Shown here piece by piece: positions 1 to 11,380 of a stretch of 64,000 bases of DNA. Numbering within the stretch: position 1 is the first letter of the stretch; every line of letters begins with the position of its first letter. The stretch spans positions 18,658,135-18,722,134 of the forward strand of contig OY821742.1 in the NCBI GenBank assembly GCA_963682055.1, in the 5' to 3' direction. The notes below the pieces were generated by a model. That model saw only the letters and a program-made list of their open reading frames with translations, did not search any database and had not been told where the DNA came from. Both the position numbers and the translations under genes were made by a program. Source of the stretch: Primula veris. Taxonomy: Eukaryota; Streptophyta; Magnoliopsida; Ericales; Primulaceae.

Positions 1-1769
1 AGCGGTATAGTCGACATGAATGTGTTTCCAAGAATGCAGTTGGAAGATAACGCTGAAAATGATCCAGTGGTGCTCGACAACCTACCAGCACATGCTGAAG
101 AGGACGAAGAGTTACCCCAAACTCCTCAACCTAAATTGGGATGTGGTCATCACGAAAGGAGAGCTACTATCCGATACTCTCCTTCCATGCATTTCATACT
201 ACTCAATGATGTAGGCGAGCCCGAGATTAGAGAGAAAGCTCTAGAGCTGAAAGACTCGAGCAAGTGGGAGCTCGCCATGAAGGATGAGATGAAGTCACTA
301 AAGGAGAATGTGACTTGGCAGTTAGCCGAATTGCCCAAGGGAAAAAGGGCACTGAGTAACAAGTGGGTGTTCCGACTAAAGCAGGAACAAGGTGGCTCGA
401 AACAGTACAAGGCACGATTAGTAGTCAAAGGGTTCCAACAAGAGGAAATAATCGACTACACTGAGATATTTTCTTTAGTCGAAAAATTGACGACTGTTCG
501 GCTATTGTTGAGCATTGTTGTAAATGAGAATCTTTATTTTGAACAGTTAGATGTGAAAACTGCTTTTCTCCACAGACATTTTGAAGAAGAGATTTACATG
601 CTACAACCTGAAGGCTTTGCCAAAAGAGGAAAAGTGAGACTGGTCTACAAACTAAAGAAGAGTTTGTACGGGCTAAAACAAGCACCATGGCAGTGGTATA
701 GAAAGTTTGACAGTTTCATGGTGGGTACCGGTTTCGAAAGAAGTGATAGTGATCACTGCTGTTTCGTGCAGAGATTCGAGAACTCTTTGTACGTCATTCT
801 ACTTCTGTACGTAGATGACATGTTGCTCGTCGGGTCGAGCCTTGTTGAAATTAACAAGGTGAAGCAACAGTTGGCGAAACACTTTGAGATGAAGGATTTG
901 GGTGCCGCAAATCAGATCATCAGAATGAGGATTTCCCGAGGAAGGGAAGGCTCTTTGTTTCTGTCGCAAGCCGAGTATGTGAAGAAAGTGTTAGCTCGGT
1001 TTAGCATGAATGATGCCAAGGCTTTAGGCACACCCCTAGCCGCACACTTTAACTTTTTGAAAGAACAATCACCCTCGGACGAGGAAGGAAAAGATCGTAT
1101 GTCGAACATACTCTATGCTTCAACAATCGGTAGCTTGATGTACGCTATGGTGTGTATAAGACCGGACATTGCCCACACAGTGAGAGTTGTCAGTCGTTAC
1201 ATGAGTAACCCGGGCAAGCACTATTGGGAAGTTGTGAAGTGGATATTGAAATATCTCTCGGGTACAGTGAGTTCGGCATTATGTTTTCAAAAGATCTCGG
1301 TAGGCCTGCACGGCTATGTCGATGCTGACATGGTCGATGATTTAGATAGCCAAACGAGCACAACGGGATGTATTTGTACCTACGGCGGTACTGATGTGAG
1401 TTGGACATCTAAGCTGCAAAAGATCGTTGCACTGTCAACCATAGAGGCTGAGTACGTCGCGATGACGGAAGCAAGCAAATAGATGATTTGGTTGCAAGGT
1501 TTCTTAGAGGATCTCGGTCAGAAAACCGACAAGGGAGTTCTGCACTGTGATAGTCAAAGTGCAGTTCGGCTAGCTAAGAATCATCTATTCCATTCACGCA
1601 CCAAGCACATACATATATCCGTTACCATTTCATTCGGACTGTTCTTGAAGATGGAATTTTCATGCTAGAAAAGATTGAGGGCACTAAGAACCCCACTGAC
1701 ATGCTAACGAAGGCTGTTACAATCGACAAACTGAGGCTATGTGCGACCTCAGTAGGACTCCGAACTTGA
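1..1769 (+). pseudogene. Copia RT-RNase H polyprotein remnant (element A)
   Basis: This is the C-terminal part of a copia polyprotein. It is open from base 1, so no start is assigned. The RT core is clear: a QLDVKTAFLH motif, SLYGLKQAP, and the catalytic YVDD box at 808-819. RNase H follows, with a DAD where DSD is usual, SKLQKIVALST, and the EAEYVA box. The frame is broken by a TAG at 1480-1482, directly after the ASK that usually precedes a Glu. A small frameshift near 1610-1625 then moves the last RNase H segment (RTKHIHI, then the ADM/TK tail) into another frame. The remnant appears to end with TGA at 1767-1769. In a live element this region copies the element RNA into DNA in virus-like particles. 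Here it is dead. Confidence 0.88.
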
Positions 1770-1945
1770 GACTCAAGGTCGCCGCTACACTGGCAGTATG
1801 GGTAATTCGCCGATGACGGAAAGTACTAATTACTATACAAGGATACCGATGAGAGCATTCTGCTCGAGGGAGCACAGTGAGTTCGGTGGTCAGGGATAAT
1901 CAGAGTTCTTTTGAAGCACTCGACATTTGCCTCCAAGTGGGAGAT

Positions 1946-2290
1946 TGTTGAGTTGTTGAGCCAAATGTGTTTTGGTCATGTTCACTAATTATCCCACATC
2001 ACTAAGAATTGTAATAAGACCACTATGGGTTCTATATATGTCCCACATATCTTGTATTTTAATTATCACATATTTGAGAGAGAATATTATAGCTAGAGAG
2101 TTCTAGTTGCGAGAGAACCATAGATTTGTGATCAAGCTAGATTACGTTTGTAATCCTCCTTATAATATATATATATAAGTGCCACGTGTAGCGGCCCGGA
2201 GACGTAGCCATTGTTGGGTGAAATCTGTTATCAAATTGTGTGTGCAATTTAAATTATTGTCTTTCTTTAAGTAGGCCTGATTTCCTAACA
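1946..2290 (+). repeat. 3' LTR of element A
   Basis: The 345-bp segment begins TGTTGAG right after the purine-rich tract AAGTGGGAGAT and ends TTTCCTAACA, the TG...CA ends expected of an LTR. An AT-rich TATATATATAAG stretch near 2165-2180 could belong to its promoter region. The second LTR is outside the window, so the limits rest on the terminal dinucleotides and on the PPT. Confidence 0.7.
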
Positions 2291-3000
2291 AGGTTGACTG
2301 ACATCCAACCATTAAAGAAGAAGTTTACACTAACAGAGCTACTCAACCGTGGTATCACTTTGCTTATGATATCTCTCTCTCGGAGTAGAGGTGGTGCTTT
2401 GGTGCCCCTCTACCTCTGTGCTTCATAACGTGTTACTCCGATCATCACTTTCTCTTTGGATCCGGATTTTTTTCCAAATATTTTTTTCCTTCACTTTTCT
2501 CCACTTTTCTTCAGTCTGCTCTTCTTGTCTGAAAAGAGTAGATCGCCTCTCCAATTTCATGACTGATGACTTGGGGTTCATAAGGTTAGCTCCGGTTCAT
2601 GAGATTTTGGTGCGTTGTGGCTCTAAACAGATTTTTTCGAGTTCTTTCCAACCAAAAATACCAATTCGCTGCACTATTTGGTGGAGAATCTAAGCTTCCG
2701 CTCAGACTAAAACAAATGTGATACCAAAGTTTTTTATTTCAAACCAGTTGACGTTGATTTGATTGATGATTACAAATTTGCAAAAATACAGTTTTTTCAA
2801 ACACAAAATCTTTCATTTGCTGCCACAAGATGTGGAAAAATTATAATAAGGAAGTGCGTAGAAAAACATATGGAAGTCTGATTTTTTTTTCTTTTTTTCT
2901 TAGCATTATAAGTTGTTATTTCATCCCAGTTTTCACTGTTGATTTAAGCTGTAATAAGTTCGTTATGACCATTTATTATTAATGAAATATTGAGTTTACC
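2291..3000. other. Intergenic stretch, no gene recognised
   Basis: This is the flank of element A. It contains pyrimidine-rich patches and short open frames with no recognisable domain. A phrase reading MTDDLGFIRLAP (about 2561-2596) is not convincing as a gene. I see no RNA gene or repeat pair here. Confidence 0.5.
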
Positions 3001-3650
3001 TAGGGGTGGCATCGGTTCGGTACCGAACTTTTTGACTGCATACCGATACTGTACCAAACTAGTTTGGTTTGAAAAATTTTATACCATTACCGAACCAAAA
3101 AATTCGGTATACCGAACTTTTGGTATACCAAACTATTCGGTTGGTTCGGTTCGGTTTCGGTTTTATACCAAACTTTAGAGTTTACATGTGATGATAGAAA
3201 AATGGTGCACTCTGAGAAAAAAAACATAGTATAAAGTTTTAAAAATAGTAGATTAAAAAATATATATATTTATTTATATTATTGTTATATTTCTTATTTC
3301 TTTGCATAAAAGGGTAAACACTACTAGATATTTCTAGTAAAATTTATAAATAAATAAAAATATTATAAGTATTCACTAGAAAAAGTAATATAAGTATAGT
3401 AGAACAATGTTAATAATTAAGTGTATATAAGTGTTTCATTTTATTTGTCTACATAGTATATTTTAATATTTCGGTTTGAATTGATACCATACCGAACTTA
3501 CGAAATGAATACCGAAACCGAACCGACTTTCAAAGATCGGTTCGGTTGTACCGTACCATAATGTCGGTATACGAAACTTTTGATACCGACTTGATTGGTT
3601 CGGCTCGGAAAGCGGTCGGTTGGTATAAGTAGGTAAAAAATGCCAATTTA
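3001..3650. mobile_element. hAT-like non-autonomous element with inverted CGGTAT-rich ends
   Basis: The left end starts TAGGGGTGGCATCGGTTCGG, the hallmark end of a large class of plant hAT MITEs. It is followed by iterated CGGTATACCGAAC words. The right part (about 3470-3645) carries the same words in inverted orientation and ends TGCCAATTTA, a worn copy of the complementary terminus. The interior is AT-rich and non-coding. No convincing 8-bp target duplication remains, so the right limit is approximate. Confidence 0.6.
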
Positions 3651-4250
3651 TATATAAAAAAGTGGTATCACTTTTGATTACGAACCACTACCATAAATAT
3701 GGGAAGGGCAGCCCATTAAAGTTCTTTGGTGATTTAGTAGAGGATCATCTACAATTAAATAAAGCAAGGGAAGTCTCCTTTTGTCTAAAATCCACATGTT
3801 ACACCTAAAAATACATTATTTCATTCTGATTAGTTAGTGTGCTCTAATTAGAACACGCTAACTAATCAAAATGAAAAGAATGTATGTATTTATAAATAGA
3901 CATGCACTACCCTTACAAAGGGCCCAACTTAAAGCTTATGTAGCCCTTAACTCAAATGAGAATGGAAACTATAACATACGAACAAAAGCTCAATTGTTAA
4001 AATAATAAAAACCTCAGGTTTCACATTTTATATGTGTTTGTACTGTTTAGAACATTGATCGTCTATTAAAGTAGGAGTCAACTACAACATTGAGTTACAG
4101 ATATCATAGATCCACGTAATTAGATGGACATTAAAGATGTAAACAGATCAGATATCCTTGCCCGAGTTATATAAAATTAGTAAGGTTGTAAGAACTATGC
4201 ATGAGGTTTTTCAAAAGAGAGTAAATAGAATTGTAAGTGCAGTTAGTATA
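3651..4250. other. Spacer before copia element B
   Basis: This is AT-rich non-coding sequence. The only structure I see is the hairpin at 3790-3908, described separately. The right part (about 4140-4255) is the pre-insertion locus of element B, and it continues at 9292 after the AGATC duplication. Confidence 0.5.
3790..3908. repeat. Foldback hairpin (MITE-like)
   Basis: Two arms, 3817-3845 and 3850-3877, are near-perfect inverted copies (TGATTAGTTAGTGTGCTCT and its complement) around an AATT loop. A weaker match continues outward to CCACATG / CATGCAC. This is a MITE-like foldback. Class and target duplication are unresolved. Confidence 0.55.
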
Positions 4251-4255
4251 AGATC

Positions 4256-4472
4256 TGTTGTAATATGTGTACCTATTGTGTTACTATTTCTGATTTGAAG
4301 GACTAAACTATAATAAAGAGTACACCTGTCATTGTTGTATTGGTATATAGCTGATACACTTGTAACAAACAAAATACAAAATAAACATGACAGTTATTTT
4401 ACTATGCTCTTTCTCTCTCTATATCTATACGTGTATATATATATATATAATGGCGATTATGCCATTTCTACA
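4256..4472 (+). repeat. 5' LTR of element B, followed by PBS
   Basis: This LTR starts TGTTGTAATATGTGTACC and ends TTTCTACA, and is repeated at 9077-9291. The PBS follows at 4473-4485. A TATATATATATA run near 4435-4450 and a CTCTTTCTCTCTC tract lie in its 3' half. Confidence 0.95.
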
Positions 4473-4781
4473 TGGTATCACAGCGTTTTAAGCTCATTTC
4501 CACTACTTATTATCGTCTTCTCAGGTGAGATTATTCTGATTCTCACTTAGAACTCTGTTTTGTGTCCAAAATTAATTTCTAGGAAAAATTATCTCGTATT
4601 CTGTTACAAAGTAGAATTTGGGATCCAAATATCAATTCTAGAAGTTTTATTATCCTTTGTGACTAGACTAGATCGTATTGTGGTTGAAAATTGGTGGTAT
4701 ATTGCTCAGATTGTGTTTTTCTCGGTATTATTTGAGTATTAATTGGTATTAAATTGAATTAGGGGTTGTATCGCACTTATC

Positions 4782-5845
4782 ATGGGTTCATATGCTAATG
4801 TTGTTACTGGTTCTTCAACACCAATTAGGGTTCATCAAACACATGCTGAAATGATTTCAGATCCCTATTATATAAACCCAAATGAAAATACAAGCATGGG
4901 ATTGTTGACACCTTTGTTATCTGGACAAAATTTTCTATCATGGAAAATGTCAATGGAAATAAGTTTGGGTGCTAAACCTAAACTAGGGTTTGTAACTGGA
5001 AAAATTAAATGTCCTGATGAAGAAGATGTTATGTACAATGCCTGGATTAGACGCAATTTAGTTGTTCAGTTTTGGATTCTGAATTCTGTGGTAACTGAAA
5101 TTGCTCAATCCATACTTTATGAATCTACTGCTAATCAAATCTGGGAGGTGTTGAATGAAAGATTTTCTCAAACAAATGAGCCTAGAATATTTGAGATACA
5201 ACAAGATTGGCACTCTTTGACTCAAGGAAACTTAGATGTGACTGCTTATTTCACCAAGATAGAATCACTTTGGAAGGAACTAAGTATGCTAAATCCCCTG
5301 CCAAGGTGCTGTTGTGGAATTATGAAAAGCTGCACTTGTGAGATTGTCAAGGTAATGAATGATAGAGAGCAAAGAATGTTTAAAATACAGTTTCGTATGG
5401 GTCTTAATGAGGTGTATAGTGCAGTGAGAGTACATATTTTGATGCTAAAGCCAATGCCTAGTATAAATGAGGCTTTTCATCTGGTAGTTACAGAAGAGAA
5501 ACAAAAGAATGTTAAACCTCATAGTCAAGGAGGGCATGAGAATTTGGTTTGCAACTATGCAAAGGGGAAAATTATAAGGGAACAAAGCCACTTATTCATT
5601 GTTCTCATTGCAATGGGCTTGGACACACAAAAGAAAAATCCTACAAGTTACATGGTTTCCCTCCTGGATGGTCTTCTAATTTTAAGAAAAAGCTTTTTGG
5701 ATCAACTGGAGCTAATATTGTGGATCAAGTTAGTTGTGGATCCTTGAATAATATGGAAGTAATGAAGAATGGGCTGTCCTCTGTAATGAGCTCACTTTTG
5801 GATGTTGAGAATAAGTCAACACCTGTCACTCAACATAAATTTTAA
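4782..5845 (+). pseudogene. Gag remnant of element B
   Basis: This is a copia Gag, the structural protein that packages element RNA. The long frame 4782-5747 has the N-terminal Gag signature (LTPLLSGQNFLSWKMSM, about residues 40-60) and the central helical Gag core (about residues 100-230). The zinc knuckle is in another frame at about 5600-5650. It reads CSHCNGLGHTKEKS, so the final zinc-binding Cys is a Ser, and a frameshift near 5570 separates it from the core. The ATG at 4782 is chosen because the Gag signature follows in frame and it lies downstream of the PBS. Confidence 0.85.
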
Positions 5846-5989
5846 CAGTTCTGTAACTATATACAAAACCAATATCAAAGCAAGGGGAATGTCACCAATA
5901 CCATTGCATCAACATCAACCTCTAACCTGACTTTTACTGGAGTGTCAGGTATGACTTTGAGCTGTATAACTAACTCTAGTAGCTCAAAT

Positions 5990-7300
5990 AAAACTGATTT
6001 ATGGATTCTAGACAGTGGAGCTACAATATGGTATCTTCGCTTTTTCTGTTCAAGGTACCCCCTAAAGAATTAAATTCAGTAGTTCATTTGCCTAATGGAG
6101 GATCGACATTAGTGACACATTGTGGAAATATAAAACTAGCATGTGGATTTGTTCTTGTGGATGTTCTCTGTGTGCCCTCATTTGGTATGTGCCCTCATTT
6201 GCTGCCTGATTTTCTTGCCTCATATGTGTTTTATATAGGACCTAGTTGTTTGGAAGACGATTGGGACAGCTAGGCAACATAATGGTCTTTACTATCTGGT
6301 TTATAGTGAAGTTACTTGTTCTAGTAATTTGAATTTTAGTTCAAAAATATTTTGTACAACTGCTAGTACACATCTATCTTCTAATGTTTGGCATATGAGA
6401 CTAGGGCGTCCTTCTGTAGGGTGTATGAATAAGCTTGAAATATCAATTGGTTTTAATAATAAAGAAGGAAAGTTGCCTTGTGATGATTGTCATTTTAGTA
6501 AACAACATAGACATTCTTTTCCACTACGTTTTGTACATTCTAAGCATTGTTTTGCCTTAATCGTTGTTATATATGGAGACCATATCATGTTGAAGCAATA
6601 GGAGGGTATCACTACTTCCTGACAATAGTTGATGATTTTAGTAGATGTACATGGGTGTTTTTATTGAAAAATAAATCTGTAGCAGGATCTACTCTTGTCT
6701 ATTTCTGTAAAATGGCACTTGCACAACATAAGCAACAAGTACAGGTTGTGAGGAGTGATAATGGGCTAGAATTTAACCTTCTAGATTTCTACAGAACAAG
6801 TGGTATAATACACCAAATTTCTTGTGTTGACACTGCTCAACAAAGTGGAGTTGTCGTAAGAAAACACCAGCACCTACTTAATGTGGCACATTCTTTGAGA
6901 TTTCAATCACATTTACCACTCAAATTTTGGGGGGAATGCGTATTAGCTGCAACTTATTTGATAATCAGGTTGCATACTCCCCTTCTTCAATACAAGACAC
7001 CTTATGAGGTATTATTCTCTGTTGTTCCTGCTTATGCACATTTAAGAGTGTTTGACTCTCTTTGTTATACATCTACTCTAGCAAGAAATAGAACTAAATT
7101 TGATACTAAGGCTAAAAAGTGTGTTCATTGGTTATCCTTTTGGTACAAAAGGGTATAAGCTATATGATTTGAAAGATCATAATGTTTTTATTTCAAGAGA
7201 TGTGATTTTCTATGAGAATGTTTTTCCTTTCCAGCATCATCATCATTTTGATGATTTTTCTTCTCCTCCTTCAAGTGTTCCTTTCTCACTACAAAATTAG
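5990..7300 (+). pseudogene. Protease-integrase remnant of element B
   Basis: The protease active site LWILDSGAT is visible at about 5999-6025, but a frameshift directly after it moves the next segment (VVHLPNGG) into another frame. The GAG-pre-integrase zinc domain lies at about 6385-6510. Its first His position is Arg (RLGRPS) and the later CDDC pair is kept. The integrase core starts near 6547. The first catalytic Asp of the DDE triad is replaced by Tyr (CYIWRPY), the second is kept (RSDNGLEF), and the third acidic residue is Val (GVVVRKHQ). So both enzymes are dead independently of the frameshifts, including the one near 7100-7150. Confidence 0.85.
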
Positions 7301-7534
7301 AACTTTTCCATTCATACTAATATTTTTTCTCAATCTCCAATACCAAATACTACTCCTCAAATTGACACTGGCATTTCCCCTGTTCTCAGCCCTACAAAAC
7401 AACCTCAACCACTTCTAATAAACACAAACTTACCTCCTAGAGCTAGAAACAAGCCTATTTATCTCCATGATTTTCACCGTGGATATGCTAGCACTTGTTC
7501 TTCACTACCTACTAAATATCCTCTCTCATATTAC

Positions 7535-9069
7535 TTGTCCTATTCTGATGTATCATCTTTCTATAAACAGTTCTGTTGTGTCATATCTAGTATTAAAGAG
7601 CCAGACACCTATAAAGAAGCTAGTATATATCCTAAGGGGATAGCAGCCATGGAGCTAGAAATTAAATCTTTAGAAGATAATAATACATGGCTTCTTACTG
7701 ATTTAGCCAAAGGAAAAATTGCCATTGGGTGTAAATGGGTGTATAAAGTCAAATATAGGGCTGATGGGACCCCAGAAAGATACAAGGCAATGTTAGTTGC
7801 AAAAGGGTATACTCAACAAGAAGGTCTTGATTATGAAGAAATATTTTCCCATGTTGCCAAAATGATAACAGTGAGGACTTTACTTGCTGTTGCAGCTAGT
7901 AAAAACTGGTTTCTTGCACAACTAGATGTGAATAATGCATTCTTGCATGGTGATCTTAATGAGGAAGTGTATATGCTACCTCCTCATGTTTTTGTTTCTC
8001 ATAATGACTCTAGGGTATGTCATTTGAAAATGTCTCTCTATAGTTTAAAACAAGCTAGCAGACAATGGTTCTATAAGTTGTCTACATCCTTGATAGTTTT
8101 TGGATTTACTCAATCTATTTCTGATACATCCTTGTTCACCTATAAGGGAAATGATGGTTTTCTTGTCCTCTTAGTCTATGTGGATGATGTTATTTTAGCC
8201 GGAGATGGTGCTCTAAGATATTTTCTTAGTCTAGAAGTGGCAAGAAACAGTACTGGTATCTCTATTTGCCAAAGAAAATACACTTTAAGTTTGCCTGAAG
8301 ATAGTGGTCTTCTTGGTTGCAAACCTGTTACCTTCCCCTGGACACCAAGTTAAGAATTTCTATTAATGATCCTAGTCCTCCTTGTGATCCACAACTCTAT
8401 CGGAAGTTAGTGGGAAAGTTATTATATCTTGGAATTACTAAGCCTGGCATTTCATATGCAGTACACAATTTAAGTCAATTTCTGGCTTCTCCTCATCAAT
8501 CTCATTTAGATACAGCTTTAAGGGTATTGAGATACCTTAAAGGAACCATTTCTCAAGGACTTTTTTATCCAGCAAATACACCTCTTATTCTTAAAGCCTT
8601 TGCTGACTCTGATTGGGAGACTTGTGTAGATACAAGAAAGTCTGTGACTGGTTTTTGCTTATTTCTTGGTCAATCTTTAATTTCTTGGAAGAGCAAGAAG
8701 CAACAAGTGGTTTCTCGTACTTCTGCAGAAGCAAAATATAGAGCAATTGCATTTGTTACTTGTGAAGTAATTTGGTTATTACAGGTTCTCAAAGACATTG
8801 GCACTTCTCATGATCAAGCTATTTGTGTTTTTAGTGATAGCAAGTCAGGTTTAGCATTGACCTCTAATCCAGTGAATCATGAACGCTCTAAGCATATTGA
8901 AATTGATTGCCATTTTATCAGAGAGAAATTACAAGCTGGAATCATTCATACCCTTCATGTTTATACTGCAAATCAATTGGTTGATCTGTTTATGAAGGCC
9001 TTGGGAGATCATAAGTTTCAGTTTTTAGTATCCAAGTTGGGCATTCATAGCTTGTGTGCTCCAACTTGA
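7535..9069 (+). pseudogene. RT-RNase H remnant of element B
   Basis: The RT domain spans 7600-8350, with QLDVNNAFLHGDL, SLKQASRQW and a normal YVDD box at 8177-8188. Directly after VILAG the usual stretch of about 30 residues is missing, and the reading resumes at LRYFLSLEVAR: an internal deletion. A frameshift near 8330 then passes to RNase H (8317-9069) with FADSDWE, a SAEAKYRA box where EAEYRA is usual, and the tail ending LCAPT. The stop lies immediately before the polypurine tract at 9066-9076, the normal position. Confidence 0.88.
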
Positions 9070-9076
9070 GGGGGCA

Positions 9077-9291
9077 TGTTGTAATATGTGTAACTATTGT
9101 GTTACTATTTCTGATTTGAAGGACTAAACTGTAATAAGGAGTACACCTGTCATTGTTGTATTGGTATATGGCTAATACAGTTGTAACAAACAAAATACAG
9201 AATAAACGAGATAGTTATTTTACTACGCTCTTTCTCTCTCTATATCTATACTTATATATATCAATATAATGGCGATTATGCCATTTTTACA
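9077..9291 (+). repeat. 3' LTR of element B
   Basis: This is a 215-bp copy of the 4256-4472 LTR. It starts TGTTGTAATATGTGTAAC and ends CCATTTTTACA. The AGATC target duplication follows at 9292-9296. Confidence 0.95.
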
Positions 9292-9421
9292 AGATCATAT
9301 CCCTATGTGGATTCTGTACGTGATATGTAATGATATGAACCTCCAAGAAATGTAAGAAAATATTTGAAGCAAGGCCAAGGCTTTTCATCGTCTTTGTGGT
9401 CTATTCTTCTGGCTCCGTAAC

Positions 9422-9626
9422 CAGGGGTGGAACTAGCTAGGTACTGTCGGGGGCTACATCCCCCTCTTTTGAAAAGAATTGATGAAAAAATATATTTTTT
9501 CTATGTATTTAGATCAAAATCTTTAAATTATAGTGTTTCAATCCCCATTCTGTAAAATAACTTCATATAAGATGTAAGTTTTTTTTAATAGAAAATCACC
9601 CCCTCCATTTCATGGTTCCGCCACTG
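9422..9626. mobile_element. hAT-type MITE, 205 bp, perfect 8-bp duplication
   Basis: The flanking duplication TCCGTAAC occurs at 9414-9421 and 9627-9634. The terminal inverted repeats are CAGGGGTGGAACTAG at the left and CAGTGGCGGAACCATG read from the right on the other strand. Eight-base duplications and CAGNGGCGG-type ends are typical of hAT elements. The 205-bp body is AT-rich and non-coding, so it needed a transposase from elsewhere. It sits 125 bp right of element B, in sequence just upstream of the SIRE-like Gag relic. Confidence 0.9.
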
Positions 9627-9639
9627 TCCGTAACCCGGA

Positions 9640-10577
9640 CTTCTTCTCCATTACCCAGTAAAATAAGTCTCAAAATACACTTATTGACAAAGAAAAAGTT
9701 CTCAGAGCTACATTCCAATAATTTACAACACAGTTTAGAGAAATTATGTGAAATTTCTACTGAATCTCATGTTCTTGGAGAAAAAATTCCCGAGTCTAAT
9801 TTGGTGAAGAAAACCTTGAGATCTCTACCTCAAATGTTCGAAATAAAAGTGACGGCCATCGAAAAGTATAACAACATCGAAACTATGAAGATGGAGGATC
9901 TTATGGGTAATCTCAAAACATATGAGATGAAATTCGAGTCGCCAAAACATTCTGGTAAAGGTATAGCTTTTCATGCTAAAAAGACTCAAGTTACAAAGTC
10001 AGTTGCAACCGACTCTGAAACTGAGACATATGATGAATAATTTGTTCTATTTTCCAAAAGATTATATACAAGTTTTTTTAAAAGAAAGTTGGTTAGAAGT
10101 TAGTAAACTGTTTCAAAAAAAGGAGTTCACATCAAAAAATTATGAAGGGAAGCAACCGAAAATACATTGGAAATCTAGGGACTTTAAATTGAAAGAGGAT
10201 TCATTGTAGAGAATGTATGGGTTTCTGGTCATATTCAAGATGAATGTCCGAATATGGTTAAGAAGAACAAGACTGCAAATATAGCTACTTTTAGTGATTC
10301 ATCTGAATTTGAGGATGATAGTGAAGATGGTAAGGAAAGAAACTATACAAGCTTTATGGGGATCTTGAAAATCAATACGGAAAGTGCGGGAAACCCAAAA
10401 AATGCATCAGTTACACCCTTAGTTGTAACTGACGCTGAAACTGAAGTAAGTTACTACTCCTATTCTGATAGTAGTGATGACGAAGCTATTACTACTGATA
10501 AGCTAGAAGAGCAGTACTTAAAGGTTTTTAAGAGGTTTATAGTCGTGTCTCAAAGAGTTAAAATGTTGGAATTTTAA
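9640..10577 (+). pseudogene. SIRE/Maximus-like copia Gag remnant
   Basis: The frame from about 9640 to 10040 holds the C-terminal half of a copia Gag core (KIPESNLVKKTLRSLP, EDLMGNLKTYEM). A zinc knuckle of CX2CX4HX4C form is readable at 10206-10247 but is split by a one-base insertion near 10224. The frame 10254-10577 continues as an acidic, Ser-rich segment (FSDSSEFEDDSEDG and SYYSYSDSSDDEA), typical of the long Gag tails of SIRE-type elements. The Gag N-terminus, PBS and 5' LTR are gone. The phrases ATDSETE and VTDAETE are related repeats at the protein level. Confidence 0.78.
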
Positions 10578-11380
10578 AATTTTGGGTTAAAGAATGAACT
10601 TAAAGAGAAAGATGTCCAACTTAAAGAGACTCAAAAGAGCATAAGGCTTCTCAACAATAGAACGGAAAAGTTAGATAAAGTGCGTTTGTATTAAAGGTGT
10701 ACAAAGGATAATACTGGATTGGGATATTTTGGAGCTAATGGAAGTGAAAATACCGTGTTCGTAATGGCTACAATAGGCAAAGATACGCCACAACCCAATA
10801 TAAGTACAAGGAGGTATCCAATTGCAACTAGCACTGCAAAACTGAGAAAAATTGTACTCAGTTGCAACTAAACCTGGACACATTTGGGCTTGTTGTTGTA
10901 AAAGATATTTGACTTATCAACACCGTTTTCTCGTGGTTTATAAACAAACACCCAAGTGGGTTAGAATGGTTAAAAACAAAAGTGAGATAGTTACTTGTAA
11001 TAAAACTACTTTAACATCTTTGAATGCTGATATTTCTACTTATTGGTACTTTGATTAGTGGTTGTTATAAACATATGACTGGTAATGCTAAATTGTTAAA
11101 AAAATTTAGGAACATATCTGGTAATCCTGTTGTTTTTGGAAGTAGTGACAAATGTCTTGTGATAGGTAAAGGAACTTCAAATGTTGATGGCATGACTGAG
11201 TTTAAAAGTGTTCTATTGGTCAAAGGATTAACATCTAATTTGCTCAGTGTTAGCCAATTGTGTGATAATTCTACGCATGTTAAGTTTAATAATAATAAAT
11301 GTCTTATCACTACTAAAAAAAATGATTTAATCATGAGTGGAATGAGATCTATTGACAATTGATATGTGTTTGATAAGACA
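10578..11380 (+). pseudogene. Protease / GAG-pre-integrase remnant of the SIRE-like element
   Basis: A short coiled-coil-like stretch (KNELKEKDVQLKETQKS, about 10590-10640) precedes a decayed linker. The protease active site is readable at about 11039-11070 as WYFD followed by SGC, but one extra base at about 11051-11060 splits the catalytic Asp from Ser-Gly. Downstream the frame 11061-11362 carries HMTGNAKLL, FGSSDKCLVIGKG and LLSVSQLCD, the usual protease-to-GAG-pre-integrase sequence. This protease would have cut the polyprotein. It is inactive here. Confidence 0.78.

Larger units (their letters stand above)
1..2290 (+). mobile_element. Copia element A, 3' part (left end outside window)
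   Basis: This is the 3' part of a Ty1/copia LTR retrotransposon: reverse transcriptase, RNase H, a polypurine tract (about 1935-1944) and a 3' LTR ending in CA at 2290. The RT-before-RNase H order after a cut-off upstream region fits the copia layout. The 5' LTR, Gag, protease and most of the integrase lie left of the window, so a target duplication cannot be tested. The RNase H style, with an ALST.EAEYVA motif, resembles the Tork/Tnt1 group, but I did not test lineage. One nonsense codon and one frameshift show it cannot make its polyprotein. Confidence 0.9.
4256..9291 (+). mobile_element. Copia element B, complete structure, AGATC target duplication
   Basis: This is a full-length copia retrotransposon of 5036 bp. 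It is flanked by the 5-bp duplication AGATC at 4251-4255 and 9292-9296. The LTRs are 217 and 215 bp, with ends TGTTGTAATATG...CA. The primer-binding site TGGTATCACAGCG, complementary to the 3' end of initiator Met-tRNA, starts directly after the 5' LTR at 4473. The polypurine tract TTGAGGGGGCA lies at 9066-9076. Domain order is Gag, protease, integrase, RT, RNase H, as in copia. About 15-20 differences between the LTRs and many frameshifts show an old insertion. The short LTRs and Gag type recall the Ale/Retrofit-like group, an unproven guess. Confidence 0.95.

Noticed and set aside
2391..2693. 100-codon plus-strand frame
   Set aside because: Low-complexity Phe/Ser-rich start, no domain, and no neighbouring gene structure.
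9612..9640. ATG at 9612 as the start of the SIRE-like Gag frame
   Set aside because: The first codons lie in the terminal repeat of the 205-bp MITE. The Gag homology begins later, so this start is an accident of insertion.
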